A stretch of 64,000 bases of DNA from assembly GCF_002998925.1 (NCBI RefSeq), contig NZ_CP027228.1, positions 1,751,832 through 1,815,831 of the forward strand, given 5' to 3'. The stretch's first letter is position 1; each line of letters begins with the position of its first letter. The translations under genes were made by a program, and so were the position numbers. The notes under the pieces were generated by a model. It made no database searches, was not told where the DNA came from, and saw only the letters and a program-made list of their open reading frames with translations. Below are positions 41,859 to 50,200 of the stretch, piece after piece. The DNA comes from Mogibacterium diversum (GTDB lineage: Bacteria > Bacillota > Clostridia > Peptostreptococcales > Anaerovoracaceae).

Positions 41859-43574
41859 ATGAAAGCTTCAATACGTTATAGCAGGAGTGCAGCACTTGTC
41901 TTAGCATTCTTGTTATCATTAATGATGATGATGCCACCTAATATGGCATATGCTGCTACTAAGTACACTGCAACAGGAACTGAGACTGCAGCTCAGCTAA
42001 CTGCTATCATCGACGGTACAACCACAGATGCTGCAGGCAACAAGTATGATGTAGTTGAATTTCCGGCAGGAACATACAATTACAATATGACTGCGCCAAT
42101 TCACATCAGAAGAGCTGTAACAATCAAGGCGGATGCAGGTGCAAACGTAACGCTAACTGGTGGAGATTTTAGAGGATATGCTAACTCCAATACAACGTTT
42201 ACTGGAGCAGGCTCTTTCCTTCTCAAGAATCCAAATACTTACGGTATCTGGTCTAATGATCCATCTGTAAAGTTCAATTTTGACCACACAAACTTTACTA
42301 TCGATGGCGCTCCAGGATTCGGATTCTATGCTCTATTAGGTGGAAACACTACCAACATTAAGGGTGGAACATTTGTCGTTAAGAACTGTGCAAATACAGG
42401 AAACGAAGGTGGAATCGAAGTTGACGGAGCTACCTTCAACGTGTCGGATGGCGCACAGATGACAATTGAAAACAACGGAAATGGTACCTTTGGAGACCTA
42501 TACATGAACGGCAAGATGAATGTAAGCGGCGCAAACACAAAGGTTACAATCAACGAGACAAGAGCAACAGCTAGAGGATACGGAATGGTAATCCCAACCT
42601 CTGGACACCTCAACATAGACGGAGCTACTTTTGAAATCAATACAACAACTGCAGGTAGAGGTCTTAACGCAGGAAATAACGCAGCTGATACAGTTAATAT
42701 AGAGAACGGCGGAAAACTGCTCATCAAGGCTAATGGCGGACTTGCAAATAGCGGTATTCGAAGAGCGAAGGTTACGTTAAATGACACAAGCGTTCTCAAA
42801 GTCGAGGGCTATAAGTATGCGTTAGACGGAAGTGTTCTCGTAACTAAAGGTAAGCCACATGTAACGCTTAACGGAACAACAGAGGATAATGGGTCAACAC
42901 CTGTATTTACGGGAGGAACAAACGGATCAATTATCATGGGTGGATCGGTGCTCGAAGACTACAGTGATCATGTTGTAGATGGGGCTCTTACAGCAACAGC
43001 TGGAGGAAGCCAGGTAGCTACACAGCCTGTAAATACAGCTGGCGAGGCGCTCACGCGTTTTGATATCAGGGGGCTATCTAATAAGACTATAAACATTGCA
43101 GCAGATCCAGACAACGCAGCACATCCTGCATACACATATAGCGTGGGTGCAAATCATGGTGGAACGGCTTACGTATGGGCTCCTGCAGTAAATGTGAAGT
43201 TCTGGGAGACAAAGGAAGCGTTCGATAACAACGATGCTGCTAAGCTCATCAAGACTCTGACAACTATCCGTGGCAACAATCTCAAACTGGTTGGGGCAAC
43301 TATGCCTGAAGCGCCAACTGCGCCAGCAGGAAAGGTGTTCTCACACTGGGTAAATGCAGATACCGGCGAGGTTTTCGATGTGAACACATCTCTCACCAAG
43401 AGCGTGACAAACGTATACCCAGTTTATAAGGTGCCAACAGTTAAGAAGGTAGTTAAGGTTCACAAGAAAGGCCCTAAGACAGGCGATGCAGAGAACATTC
43501 CATTCTATGCAGGTATGCTTGCTGGAACAATCGTTGCTCTAGGTGCTACACTGAAGCTTAAGCGCAGAGCGTAG
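41859..43574 (+). CDS. Surface protein with beta-helix and GPKTGD sorting signal
   Basis: This 571-residue protein has a signal peptide (cleavage near AYAAT, residue 32). A right-handed beta-helix of pectate-lyase type occupies roughly residues 60-350: repeated short strands such as 'ITIKADAGANVTLTGGDF', 'TTNIKGGTFVVKN', 'GIEVDGATFNVSDGAQMTIENN', 'GHLNIDGATFEINT'. A C-terminal InlB-like/beta-grasp part (VNVKFWETKEAFD...FSHWVNADTGEVFD) follows. It ends with VHKKGPKTGDAEN near residue 538, a hydrophobic helix and KRRA. A sugar-binding or adhesive role is plausible; catalytic residues of a lyase are not evident. The ribosome site is AGGAGG. A terminator follows. Confidence 0.83.
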   Translation: MKASIRYSRSAALVLAFLLSLMMMMPPNMAYAATKYTATGTETAAQLTAIIDGTTTDAAGNKYDVVEFPAGTYNYNMTAPIHIRRAVTIKADAGANVTLTGGDFRGYANSNTTFTGAGSFLLKNPNTYGIWSNDPSVKFNFDHTNFTIDGAPGFGFYALLGGNTTNIKGGTFVVKNCANTGNEGGIEVDGATFNVSDGAQMTIENNGNGTFGDLYMNGKMNVSGANTKVTINETRATARGYGMVIPTSGHLNIDGATFEINTTTAGRGLNAGNNAADTVNIENGGKLLIKANGGLANSGIRRAKVTLNDTSVLKVEGYKYALDGSVLVTKGKPHVTLNGTTEDNGSTPVFTGGTNGSIIMGGSVLEDYSDHVVDGALTATAGGSQVATQPVNTAGEALTRFDIRGLSNKTINIAADPDNAAHPAYTYSVGANHGGTAYVWAPAVNVKFWETKEAFDNNDAAKLIKTLTTIRGNNLKLVGATMPEAPTAPAGKVFSHWVNADTGEVFDVNTSLTKSVTNVYPVYKVPTVKKVVKVHKKGPKTGDAENIPFYAGMLAGTIVALGATLKLKRRA

Positions 43575-43610
43575 CTTATAGATCTTGATAAACTGAAGAC
43601 ATGTAAATTT

Positions 43611-43643
43611 AAGGCAAATGCAGATTTTTGCATTTGCCTTTTT
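43611..43643 (+). terminator. Intrinsic terminator after the beta-helix protein
   Basis: Perfect 12-bp arms AAGGCAAATGCA and TGCATTTGCCTT are followed by T. Confidence 0.9.
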
Positions 43644-43843
43644 CGTATTTATCCTTATGCTTAAAAGTTCTGTGGTTTGATAATTCGCTGCGGTTAAATC
43701 ATAAATGTATTTGGTTCGTATTGAATTTGTAATGGAAATAAAAATATCAATCCATTTCATGAATATTTCATATATCTTCAGTAATATTTGACTTGTTAGG
43801 GCAAATACTCAATGAGGAAATCTAGAAGGAGGATGAATGTAAA

Positions 43844-45127
43844 GTGATAAAAAATGCAATAGCCTATGTCACCAGGCGCAGGTACAGGGCACTAATAATC
43901 TTCGTGATTTTGACTGTGGTTCTCGCATGCATACATGTGTGTTTAAATATAATTGTATCTAGCGATAGTATGGAGCGAACATTATATAAGGCCTCTAATT
44001 CATCGCTATCAATAGTCCGAAAGGCTGAGCAAAGCACTTTTGAACTAAACAAATTTGATGAATTGAAGCGAATCAAGGAGATTAGTAATATTGTGCCGGA
44101 GTACGAAGGTGTAGCTAGCCTAGAAGGGAGCAATGTTGTATCAGGGAAACAGACTGTAAGACGAGATGACGTATCAGGAGATTTAAGTAACGCAGCTGCT
44201 GTGAGGACGACAGGAAGCACAAAGCGAGAATTGCTATTCAGCAGTGGTGTATTTACCCTGGAAAAAGGCAGACATATCTCATCTAAAGACAGGGGAAAAG
44301 TCCTAGTTCATAAAGAGTTCGCAGATCGAAACAAACTTAAATTACATGATAAAGTAAAATTAAAATTTCTAAAAACAGATGGGAGCACTCCATCAAGTGG
44401 GGAAACTCAAACTCTCGAAATCGTCGGGATTTTCTCCGGTAAGATGCAGGAGCAGCATACAGGTCTGCCATCAGATCTCAGTGAGAACACGATGTTTGCC
44501 GATTATGAATCCAGCCAAAAAGGATTAGGATATGAGGGCGGTAATAGGGTGGTTAACAAGGTAACTGTTACAGCAAGCAGTCCTGAAAAGCTGGAAACTG
44601 TAGAGAAAAAAATAAAGAAACTTGACGTTGATTGGTCGAGCTTTGAAGTGACTAAAAATAATGGAGCTTTTCAAGAGGCCGCAAAATCTCTTACCGGTAT
44701 AAGGAAAATTATGAGAGTCATGACAATGGCAATTCTAGGAGGAGGTACAATTGTACTTTCGCTTATATTAGTGCTGTGGTTAAGGGAGAGAATTTATGAG
44801 ATTGGGATTCTTTTATCTATTGGTGTAAGTAAGGTGGCGATAGTTGGACAGTTTATTCTGGAACTAATATTTGTATCAATACCGGCTATGATAGCTTCTT
44901 ATATAATCGGAAAGGTCGCGCTATCGTTCATTGTAGGCGGATTTGTAGGAAATGATGAAACGGGTGCTTTGGCGCGAGGGTTAAGTGAAGGGGGTGTCAG
45001 TAGCGAGCTCATGACATTTGCAATGAGTTATGCATTGCTCATAGTAATAATAATCGTTTCGGTTGCTATAACATCTGGAGCAATTCTAATACGTAGTCCA
45101 AAGGAAATACTATCTAAAATCAGTTAG
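43844..45127 (+). CDS. FtsX-like ABC permease 1 of the sensor-linked operon
   Basis: This 427-residue protein has the MacB-like layout: one helix near residues 16-38, an extracytoplasmic domain of about 240 residues, then three helices (about 285-310, 335-365, 390-415) with the FtsX core. The start is GTG at 43844: a stop lies just upstream in frame, AAGGAGG is 11 bases before, and the resulting MIKNAIAYVTRRR matches the start of the second permease. It probably pairs with permease 2 and the ATPase between them as a heterodimeric exporter or sensor complex. Confidence 0.85.
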   Translation: MIKNAIAYVTRRRYRALIIFVILTVVLACIHVCLNIIVSSDSMERTLYKASNSSLSIVRKAEQSTFELNKFDELKRIKEISNIVPEYEGVASLEGSNVVSGKQTVRRDDVSGDLSNAAAVRTTGSTKRELLFSSGVFTLEKGRHISSKDRGKVLVHKEFADRNKLKLHDKVKLKFLKTDGSTPSSGETQTLEIVGIFSGKMQEQHTGLPSDLSENTMFADYESSQKGLGYEGGNRVVNKVTVTASSPEKLETVEKKIKKLDVDWSSFEVTKNNGAFQEAAKSLTGIRKIMRVMTMAILGGGTIVLSLILVLWLRERIYEIGILLSIGVSKVAIVGQFILELIFVSIPAMIASYIIGKVALSFIVGGFVGNDETGALARGLSEGGVSSELMTFAMSYALLIVIIIVSVAITSGAILIRSPKEILSKIS

Positions 45128-45135
45128 GAGAAAGC

Positions 45136-45780
45136 ATGAAGATAATTGAAATTAAAAATGCATCATACAGCTATATTGGCTCGAGAGACAAGGTGCTGTC
45201 ATCGATTAATTGCAGCTTTGAAGCTGGCAAATTCTACGCGATAACCGGTAAATCAGGTGCGGGAAAGTCAACGTTCTTATCCCTTTTGGCAGGACTTGAT
45301 AGACCTAGCTCGGGAGAGATTTGTTTCAATGGTAAGAGCATAGCATTGCATGGTTATACCAACCATCGTAGGGATAACATCTCTCTTGTGTTCCAAAATT
45401 ATAACTTAATAGACTATCTAACTCCTCTTGAGAATGTTCGGCTCGTAAACAGAACTGCTTCTGATGAGCTACTACTGAAGTTAGGATTAAATAGCAGTGA
45501 GATTAATAGAAATGTTATGAAACTATCTGGAGGTCAACAGCAAAGAGTTGCGATAGCAAGGGCTCTTGCGTCTGCGGCTCCCGTGATTCTTGCGGATGAG
45601 CCGACTGGAAACCTTGATGATTCTACCGCGAGTGAAATTATAGGTATTCTCAAGACTTTGGCTCAAGAACGGAATAAGTGTGTAATAGTTGTTACACACA
45701 GTAAAGAGGTTGCAAATGCGGCAGATGTAGTGATGGAGCTAAGTGGTAAGAAGCTCAAAGAGACGAGAAGGCAGAGCTAG
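45136..45780 (+). CDS. ABC transporter ATPase of the sensor-linked operon
   Basis: This 214-residue ATPase has Walker A GKSGAGKST (about residues 37-45), Q-loop LVFQNYNLI, signature LSGGQQQR, Walker B VILADEPTGNLD and switch VVTHS. It is of the LolD/MacB/BceA type. It starts 8 bases after permease 1 and its stop is 10 bases before permease 2. It powers the two flanking FtsX permeases. The substrate is not readable; the linked two-component system suggests an inducible response to an envelope-active peptide or similar stress. Confidence 0.93.
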   Translation: MKIIEIKNASYSYIGSRDKVLSSINCSFEAGKFYAITGKSGAGKSTFLSLLAGLDRPSSGEICFNGKSIALHGYTNHRRDNISLVFQNYNLIDYLTPLENVRLVNRTASDELLLKLGLNSSEINRNVMKLSGGQQQRVAIARALASAAPVILADEPTGNLDDSTASEIIGILKTLAQERNKCVIVVTHSKEVANAADVVMELSGKKLKETRRQS

Positions 45781-45790
45781 GAGGTTGACG

Positions 45791-47167
45791 ATGATTAAAA
45801 ATGCATTAGCATATGTCACTAGAAAGAGACTGAAATCTCTAATTATACTGCTTGTTATCACAGCGATGGCAACTCTCAGTATGATTGGTCTATCAATCAA
45901 GGATGCCACTAATAGAGCAGCAGCTAAGACTTTTGGAAACATAACTAATAGTTTCACTATGGAAATAAACCGCCAAGTTAATGAGGGTACCCCTAGAGGT
46001 GGCGGAAATATCCGTAATGAAGATATAAATAAGATCGTTAAATCCGGACATGTAAAAGACTATGTTAAGCGCATAGGGGCAGTGGCTGATCTTGTAGGCT
46101 ATGACATAATTAGAACTGAAGCGACAAATCGCAATGAGGATGAGGAGCGAATAGAAAAGTTTAAGAGCACGGTAATGGTGACTGGAGTTAATGACTCATC
46201 CAAAGAGACGAAGTTTGTATCGGGCGCCTTTAGACTCGTAGATGGAAAACATCTGGAGAAGACTGATAAGAACAAGGTGCTGATTCATAAAGATTTAGCT
46301 GAAAAGAATAATCTCAAGGTCGGTGATAAAATTAAGATTAAGTCTAATAAATATGATGCCGATAACGAGAAACAGGCAGACGAAACTATAGAAGTTGAAA
46401 TAAAGGGAATTTTTGACGGTCACAATAAAGGTGGTGCAAGTGCAGCTGTTGAACTGTATGAGAACAACATAATCAGTGATATAGACACGGCCGCAAAGCT
46501 GTATGGAAACACAGAGCAATCAGCGGTGTACCAAGACGCAACCTTCTTTGTAAAAGGAGATAAAAACCTCGACAAGGTCATTAAGAATATTAAAGGGCTT
46601 GATATCGATTGGAATAAATATTCTTTAGTTAAGAGCACTTCAAACTATCCGGCACTACAAGAGTCGATTTCGGGAATATACTCATCTGCAAACAAATTAT
46701 TTGTTGGCGGAATTATATTTGCAGGTATAGTAGTTTCACTATTGTTGTTCCTCTGGATGAACTCAAGGAAGAAAGAGGTAGCCGTTCTTCTTTCAATCGG
46801 TAGAACCAAAAATGAAATTGCGATACAGTTTGCATCGGAACTTATATTTGTCGCTATTCCAGCTTATATTATATCCTTCTTTGCAGCTGGAGCACTCGGC
46901 AAGGTTATTGGCAATAAGGTTCTCCGCAGTGTAACGGGGGGGATTGCTGATGGTATAGCCAAGGAGTCCGCTTCATCAGGGCTCGGAGGTGGAGCAGAAG
47001 TTGACGGATTTAACAAGACTCTGACAAGTTTAGATGTTATCATCGATACAAGGGCATTTATTTATGTAGTGCTCTTCATGACGATGATACTGTCAATTTC
47101 GCTAATCATATCCACATATCGCATCCTTCGCAAGAGACCTAAGGAGTTGCTTATAGATGTGAAATAA
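45791..47167 (+). CDS. FtsX-like ABC permease 2 of the sensor-linked operon
   Basis: This 458-residue protein is a paralogue of permease 1: MIKNALAYVTRKRLKSLIILLVI opens it, an extracytoplasmic domain of about 250 residues follows, and three C-terminal helices end it (about 310-335, 355-380, 420-445). I chose the ATG at 45791 because TAGGAGG lies 6 bases before it; the longer open frame overlaps the ATPase gene without a start signal. The external part differs strongly from permease 1 (glycine-rich start GTPRGGGNIRNED), suggesting that each half contributes its own ligand surface. Confidence 0.87.
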   Translation: MIKNALAYVTRKRLKSLIILLVITAMATLSMIGLSIKDATNRAAAKTFGNITNSFTMEINRQVNEGTPRGGGNIRNEDINKIVKSGHVKDYVKRIGAVADLVGYDIIRTEATNRNEDEERIEKFKSTVMVTGVNDSSKETKFVSGAFRLVDGKHLEKTDKNKVLIHKDLAEKNNLKVGDKIKIKSNKYDADNEKQADETIEVEIKGIFDGHNKGGASAAVELYENNIISDIDTAAKLYGNTEQSAVYQDATFFVKGDKNLDKVIKNIKGLDIDWNKYSLVKSTSNYPALQESISGIYSSANKLFVGGIIFAGIVVSLLLFLWMNSRKKEVAVLLSIGRTKNEIAIQFASELIFVAIPAYIISFFAAGALGKVIGNKVLRSVTGGIADGIAKESASSGLGGGAEVDGFNKTLTSLDVIIDTRAFIYVVLFMTMILSISLIISTYRILRKRPKELLIDVK

Positions 47168-47181
47168 AGACTGGAGGGTCA

Positions 47182-47838
47182 ATGAAGATTCTTATAGTTG
47201 AAGACGATAAGAACATCAGGGAGGGAGTCGCAGACTTCCTCTCTGAGTTTGGTTATAATACGATTGAAGCACCTGATGGACGAGAGGCTCTCGCAAAATT
47301 TGAAGAGCAAGATATCAGCCTTGTAATTCTCGACATTCAGATACCATATATTAATGGTTTAGAAGTCCTAAAGGAGATTAGAAAACAAAGCAAATTACCT
47401 GTTCTTATGCTTACGGCATTTAGCGATGAGGAGTATAAAATTGATGCATACACGAGCTTGGCGGATGGATATTTGGAGAAGCCTTTTTCATTACCGGTAT
47501 TACGTGCTCGTGTAGATTCGTTGATTGAGCGTCATTATGGTATGTATGACAAATTTTGTTATGGCAATGTTGATGTTGATTTTGACAGTTATACGGCTAC
47601 GCTAGGTAATGAGCCAGTAGATATAAATGCTAAAGAGGTTGATATTCTAAAATATTTAGTTGAAAACGAAGGGCGGGCACTGACAAGAGAGCAGATAATA
47701 GATAATGTCTGGAAAGCAACAGAGGAACCGCCATTCGATCGCGTGATAGATGTGTATATCAAGGAGCTTCGCAAGAAGCTTGGACTCGATTGCATAGTAA
47801 CCATTAGAAATGTAGGATACAAACTGGAGAGAAAATGA
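47182..47838 (+). CDS. OmpR-family response regulator
   Basis: This 218-residue protein has a receiver domain with acidic pocket EDD (residues 7-9), phospho-acceptor D51 in LVILDIQIPYINGLEVL, the conserved LMLTAF threonine and the EKPF lysine. The winged-helix domain contains VDINAKEVDILKYLVENEGRALTREQI and FDRVIDVYIKELRKKLG. It would activate genes in response to the adjacent kinase, most likely the upstream ABC genes. Its stop overlaps the start of the kinase gene (ATGA). Confidence 0.95.
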   Translation: MKILIVEDDKNIREGVADFLSEFGYNTIEAPDGREALAKFEEQDISLVILDIQIPYINGLEVLKEIRKQSKLPVLMLTAFSDEEYKIDAYTSLADGYLEKPFSLPVLRARVDSLIERHYGMYDKFCYGNVDVDFDSYTATLGNEPVDINAKEVDILKYLVENEGRALTREQIIDNVWKATEEPPFDRVIDVYIKELRKKLGLDCIVTIRNVGYKLERK

Positions 47839-49157
47839 GAAACTTAAAGATATTTCCCAAATTATTTATCCAAACGTTCGCCATACTCGGAATTTTGATT
47901 ATAGTTATCCATCTCATAGCATTTCTTATGTTCCCTAAAGTGTACCTTGAGAATAGAAAGAGTAAAATAAATATCAGGGCTAATGAAGTTTCTGCAGCTT
48001 TGCAGGGAAAGGATGAACAGTTTGTTGAGCAGTATTTGACCTTCTATTCGAGAAGCAGTGAAGTTAAGGCTTTCATTGATTCAAACAGTGACTCAGGAGA
48101 GGTGAAAATCGATGAGAATGCTGAAAATAGCATTGACAAGTCGAGCGATAACAATTCTTTAATTATAGAGACTCGTAATATTAAACTAGCTGATGGCAGT
48201 AAATTGTCAGTGAATTTTGTTTCAACTGCTGATATGCGACAAGAGGCCAAAGGACTAATAATAAAGTTTCTTCCTATATCTTTAGCAGTTTCACTAGCGA
48301 TATCAGTTTTAGTATCCTTGATATATGCAAGACTTTTGACAAGAAATGTTCAAGAAATTAAAGAAGTTACAACTCGAATGATGGAGCTTGATAGAAGCGC
48401 TCTTTTGCCTATCGAATCATCAGATGAGATAGGACAGCTTAAAGCACAAATTAATGACTTATATGTAGCTTTACTTGAATTGATAGATGATCTTGAGGTC
48501 AAGAATGAAGAGATTATAAAGCTAGAAAAGCTAAAATTTGACTTCTTTAGAGGTGCTTCTCACGAATTAAAAACTCCATTAGCTAGCCTTAAAATTATTC
48601 TTGAAAATATGAAATATAACATTGGCAAGTATAAGAATCGTGATAGTTATATTGACAACTGCATTGAGATAGTCAATGGGCTGGCACAGAATATATCGCA
48701 GATTCTCTCTGTTTCTTCGCTCGATCACCTTAGTGATGACGAGGAAGAAATGGTTATAAATGAGATTTTGCAGGAGGTTCTAGATAAGTATGAACTTATG
48801 GCTGCGCAACGAAGTGTCTCAATCAACAACCGTCTCGGTGATGAAAAAATTTACATAGGTAAGAGTGCTCTTAAGGTGATATTATCCAATGTAGTTGGTA
48901 ATGCTGTAAAGTATTCGGATACAGGAGGTATCATAGATATCGGTTCAGATAACGGTTGGATGCATATAGATAATACTTACGATGACGCAGAAAATCTCGA
49001 TTGCGAAAGACTATTTGAAGTGAACTTTGACGTAGGAAAGGATAATAGCAATGGACTAGGTCTGTATATAGTAAGAAATATTCTGCTAAGTTATGGGATT
49101 GAGCACAAGCTAGAACGACGTGAAAAAAGCATAAGATTTACGATTAAAATTACTTAG
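47835..49157 (+). CDS. Sensor histidine kinase
   Basis: In this 440-residue membrane kinase, helix 1 lies at about residues 11-33, an extracytoplasmic sensor of about 110 residues follows, and helix 2 lies at about 144-166, leading to a HAMP region. The phosphorylation site H243 is in FFRGASHELKTPLASLK. The ATP-binding domain has SNVVGNAVKYS (N box) and NSNGLGLYIVRN (G box). The sensor is larger than that of BceS-type kinases, which lack one, so it may sense ligand directly. Overlap with the response-regulator gene implies coupled translation. Confidence 0.94.
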   Translation: MRNLKIFPKLFIQTFAILGILIIVIHLIAFLMFPKVYLENRKSKINIRANEVSAALQGKDEQFVEQYLTFYSRSSEVKAFIDSNSDSGEVKIDENAENSIDKSSDNNSLIIETRNIKLADGSKLSVNFVSTADMRQEAKGLIIKFLPISLAVSLAISVLVSLIYARLLTRNVQEIKEVTTRMMELDRSALLPIESSDEIGQLKAQINDLYVALLELIDDLEVKNEEIIKLEKLKFDFFRGASHELKTPLASLKIILENMKYNIGKYKNRDSYIDNCIEIVNGLAQNISQILSVSSLDHLSDDEEEMVINEILQEVLDKYELMAAQRSVSINNRLGDEKIYIGKSALKVILSNVVGNAVKYSDTGGIIDIGSDNGWMHIDNTYDDAENLDCERLFEVNFDVGKDNSNGLGLYIVRNILLSYGIEHKLERREKSIRFTIKIT

Positions 49158-49197
49158 TGAAGATTAAATAAAATTATTTAAATAGTTAACAGAAAAA

Positions 49198-49231
49198 AGT
49201 CAATCGTCACAATGGTGATTGACTCCTTTTT
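49198..49231 (+). terminator. Intrinsic terminator after the two-component operon
   Basis: AGTCAATC (49198-49205) pairs with GATTGACT (49217-49224), followed by CCTTTTTT. Confidence 0.85.
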
Positions 49232-49268
49232 TCGTTTGAATTACACCAAAACCACACCTTCGCTCTTA

Positions 49269-49297
49269 TTGATAAAAACCTCTCAAAATAGTATAAT
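49269..49297 (+). promoter_or_regulatory. Promoter of the cdaA-cdaR-glmM operon
   Basis: TTGATA (49269-49274) and TATAAT (49292-49297) are spaced by 17 bp, 54 bases before the cdaA start. Confidence 0.65.
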
Positions 49298-49351
49298 AAT
49301 ATAACTTATGCCATGTAAAATGGACGATTTTAAGAGGGACGGGATGCCGAT

Positions 49352-50200
49352 ATGCTAAGTTCGATTCAAAGTATAATGTCTAACTTCAGGCCGGAAGACG
49401 CGCTGGATATAGCAATCGTGTCTTATATTGTTTATAAGATGATCGGTTTTATTAGAGAAACCAGGGCGATGCAGCTCATACGAGGGCTGGTAATTATCAT
49501 AGTTGCGTTTTTTGTATCGGACATATTCAACCTATACCTGCTAAATTGGCTACTCAAGAGCCTATTCACCATGGGGCTCTTCGCAGTTGTCGTGTTATTT
49601 CAGCCAGAGCTCCGTAGGGCGCTCGAACAGGTGGGGCGTAAGAATCTCATGAACACGAACTCGTTCCGCAACATCGATAAGAATAAGGCAGTTGAAACGG
49701 TAGATTCCCTTGTGAGCGCAATCGATGATTTTTCAGCTACAAGGACAGGAGCATTAATCGCAATTGAGCGAGAGACGATGCTTAACGATATAATCGAAAC
49801 GGGAGTCGTTGTAGATGCTGAGATTTCTATTAGGCTTCTGGGAAATTTATTTTACGAAGGTTCGCCACTTCACGACGGTGGAGTGATTATTCGTGGTGCT
49901 AGAATCCATGCGGCATCATGCGTATTCCCATTGACAGAGAAGAAGAATATCGGTAGAAATCTAGGAACTAGGCACAGAGCGGGTGTAGGACTCAGTGAGG
50001 TTTGCGATGCTCTAATAATAATAGTTTCTGAAGAGACCGGAGTTGTATCGATCGCTGAAGATGGAAAGATCCGCAGATTCGTAGATCTCAAGACAATCGA
50101 GAAGATGCTTCTCAATATGTATCTACCATCTGAAAGAGGGATGTACGGTAGAGTTGCGAAGCTAGTACGCCGAAAGGGGGGAAAGCACGATGCAAAGTAA
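49352..50200 (+). CDS. cdaA: Diadenylate cyclase CdaA (c-di-AMP synthase)
   Basis: This 282-residue membrane enzyme makes c-di-AMP from two ATP, controlling potassium and osmolyte balance and wall homeostasis. Three N-terminal helices (about residues 18-90) are followed by the DAC domain with FYEGSPLHDGGVIIRGARIHAASCVFPL and GTRHRAGVGLSE (RHR motif). The catalytic DGA motif reads DGG here, a conservative change worth noting. Gene order cdaA-cdaR-glmM is the standard Firmicutes arrangement. The cdaA stop overlaps the cdaR start by 11 bases. Confidence 0.95.
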   Translation: MLSSIQSIMSNFRPEDALDIAIVSYIVYKMIGFIRETRAMQLIRGLVIIIVAFFVSDIFNLYLLNWLLKSLFTMGLFAVVVLFQPELRRALEQVGRKNLMNTNSFRNIDKNKAVETVDSLVSAIDDFSATRTGALIAIERETMLNDIIETGVVVDAEISIRLLGNLFYEGSPLHDGGVIIRGARIHAASCVFPLTEKKNIGRNLGTRHRAGVGLSEVCDALIIIVSEETGVVSIAEDGKIRRFVDLKTIEKMLLNMYLPSERGMYGRVAKLVRRKGGKHDAK

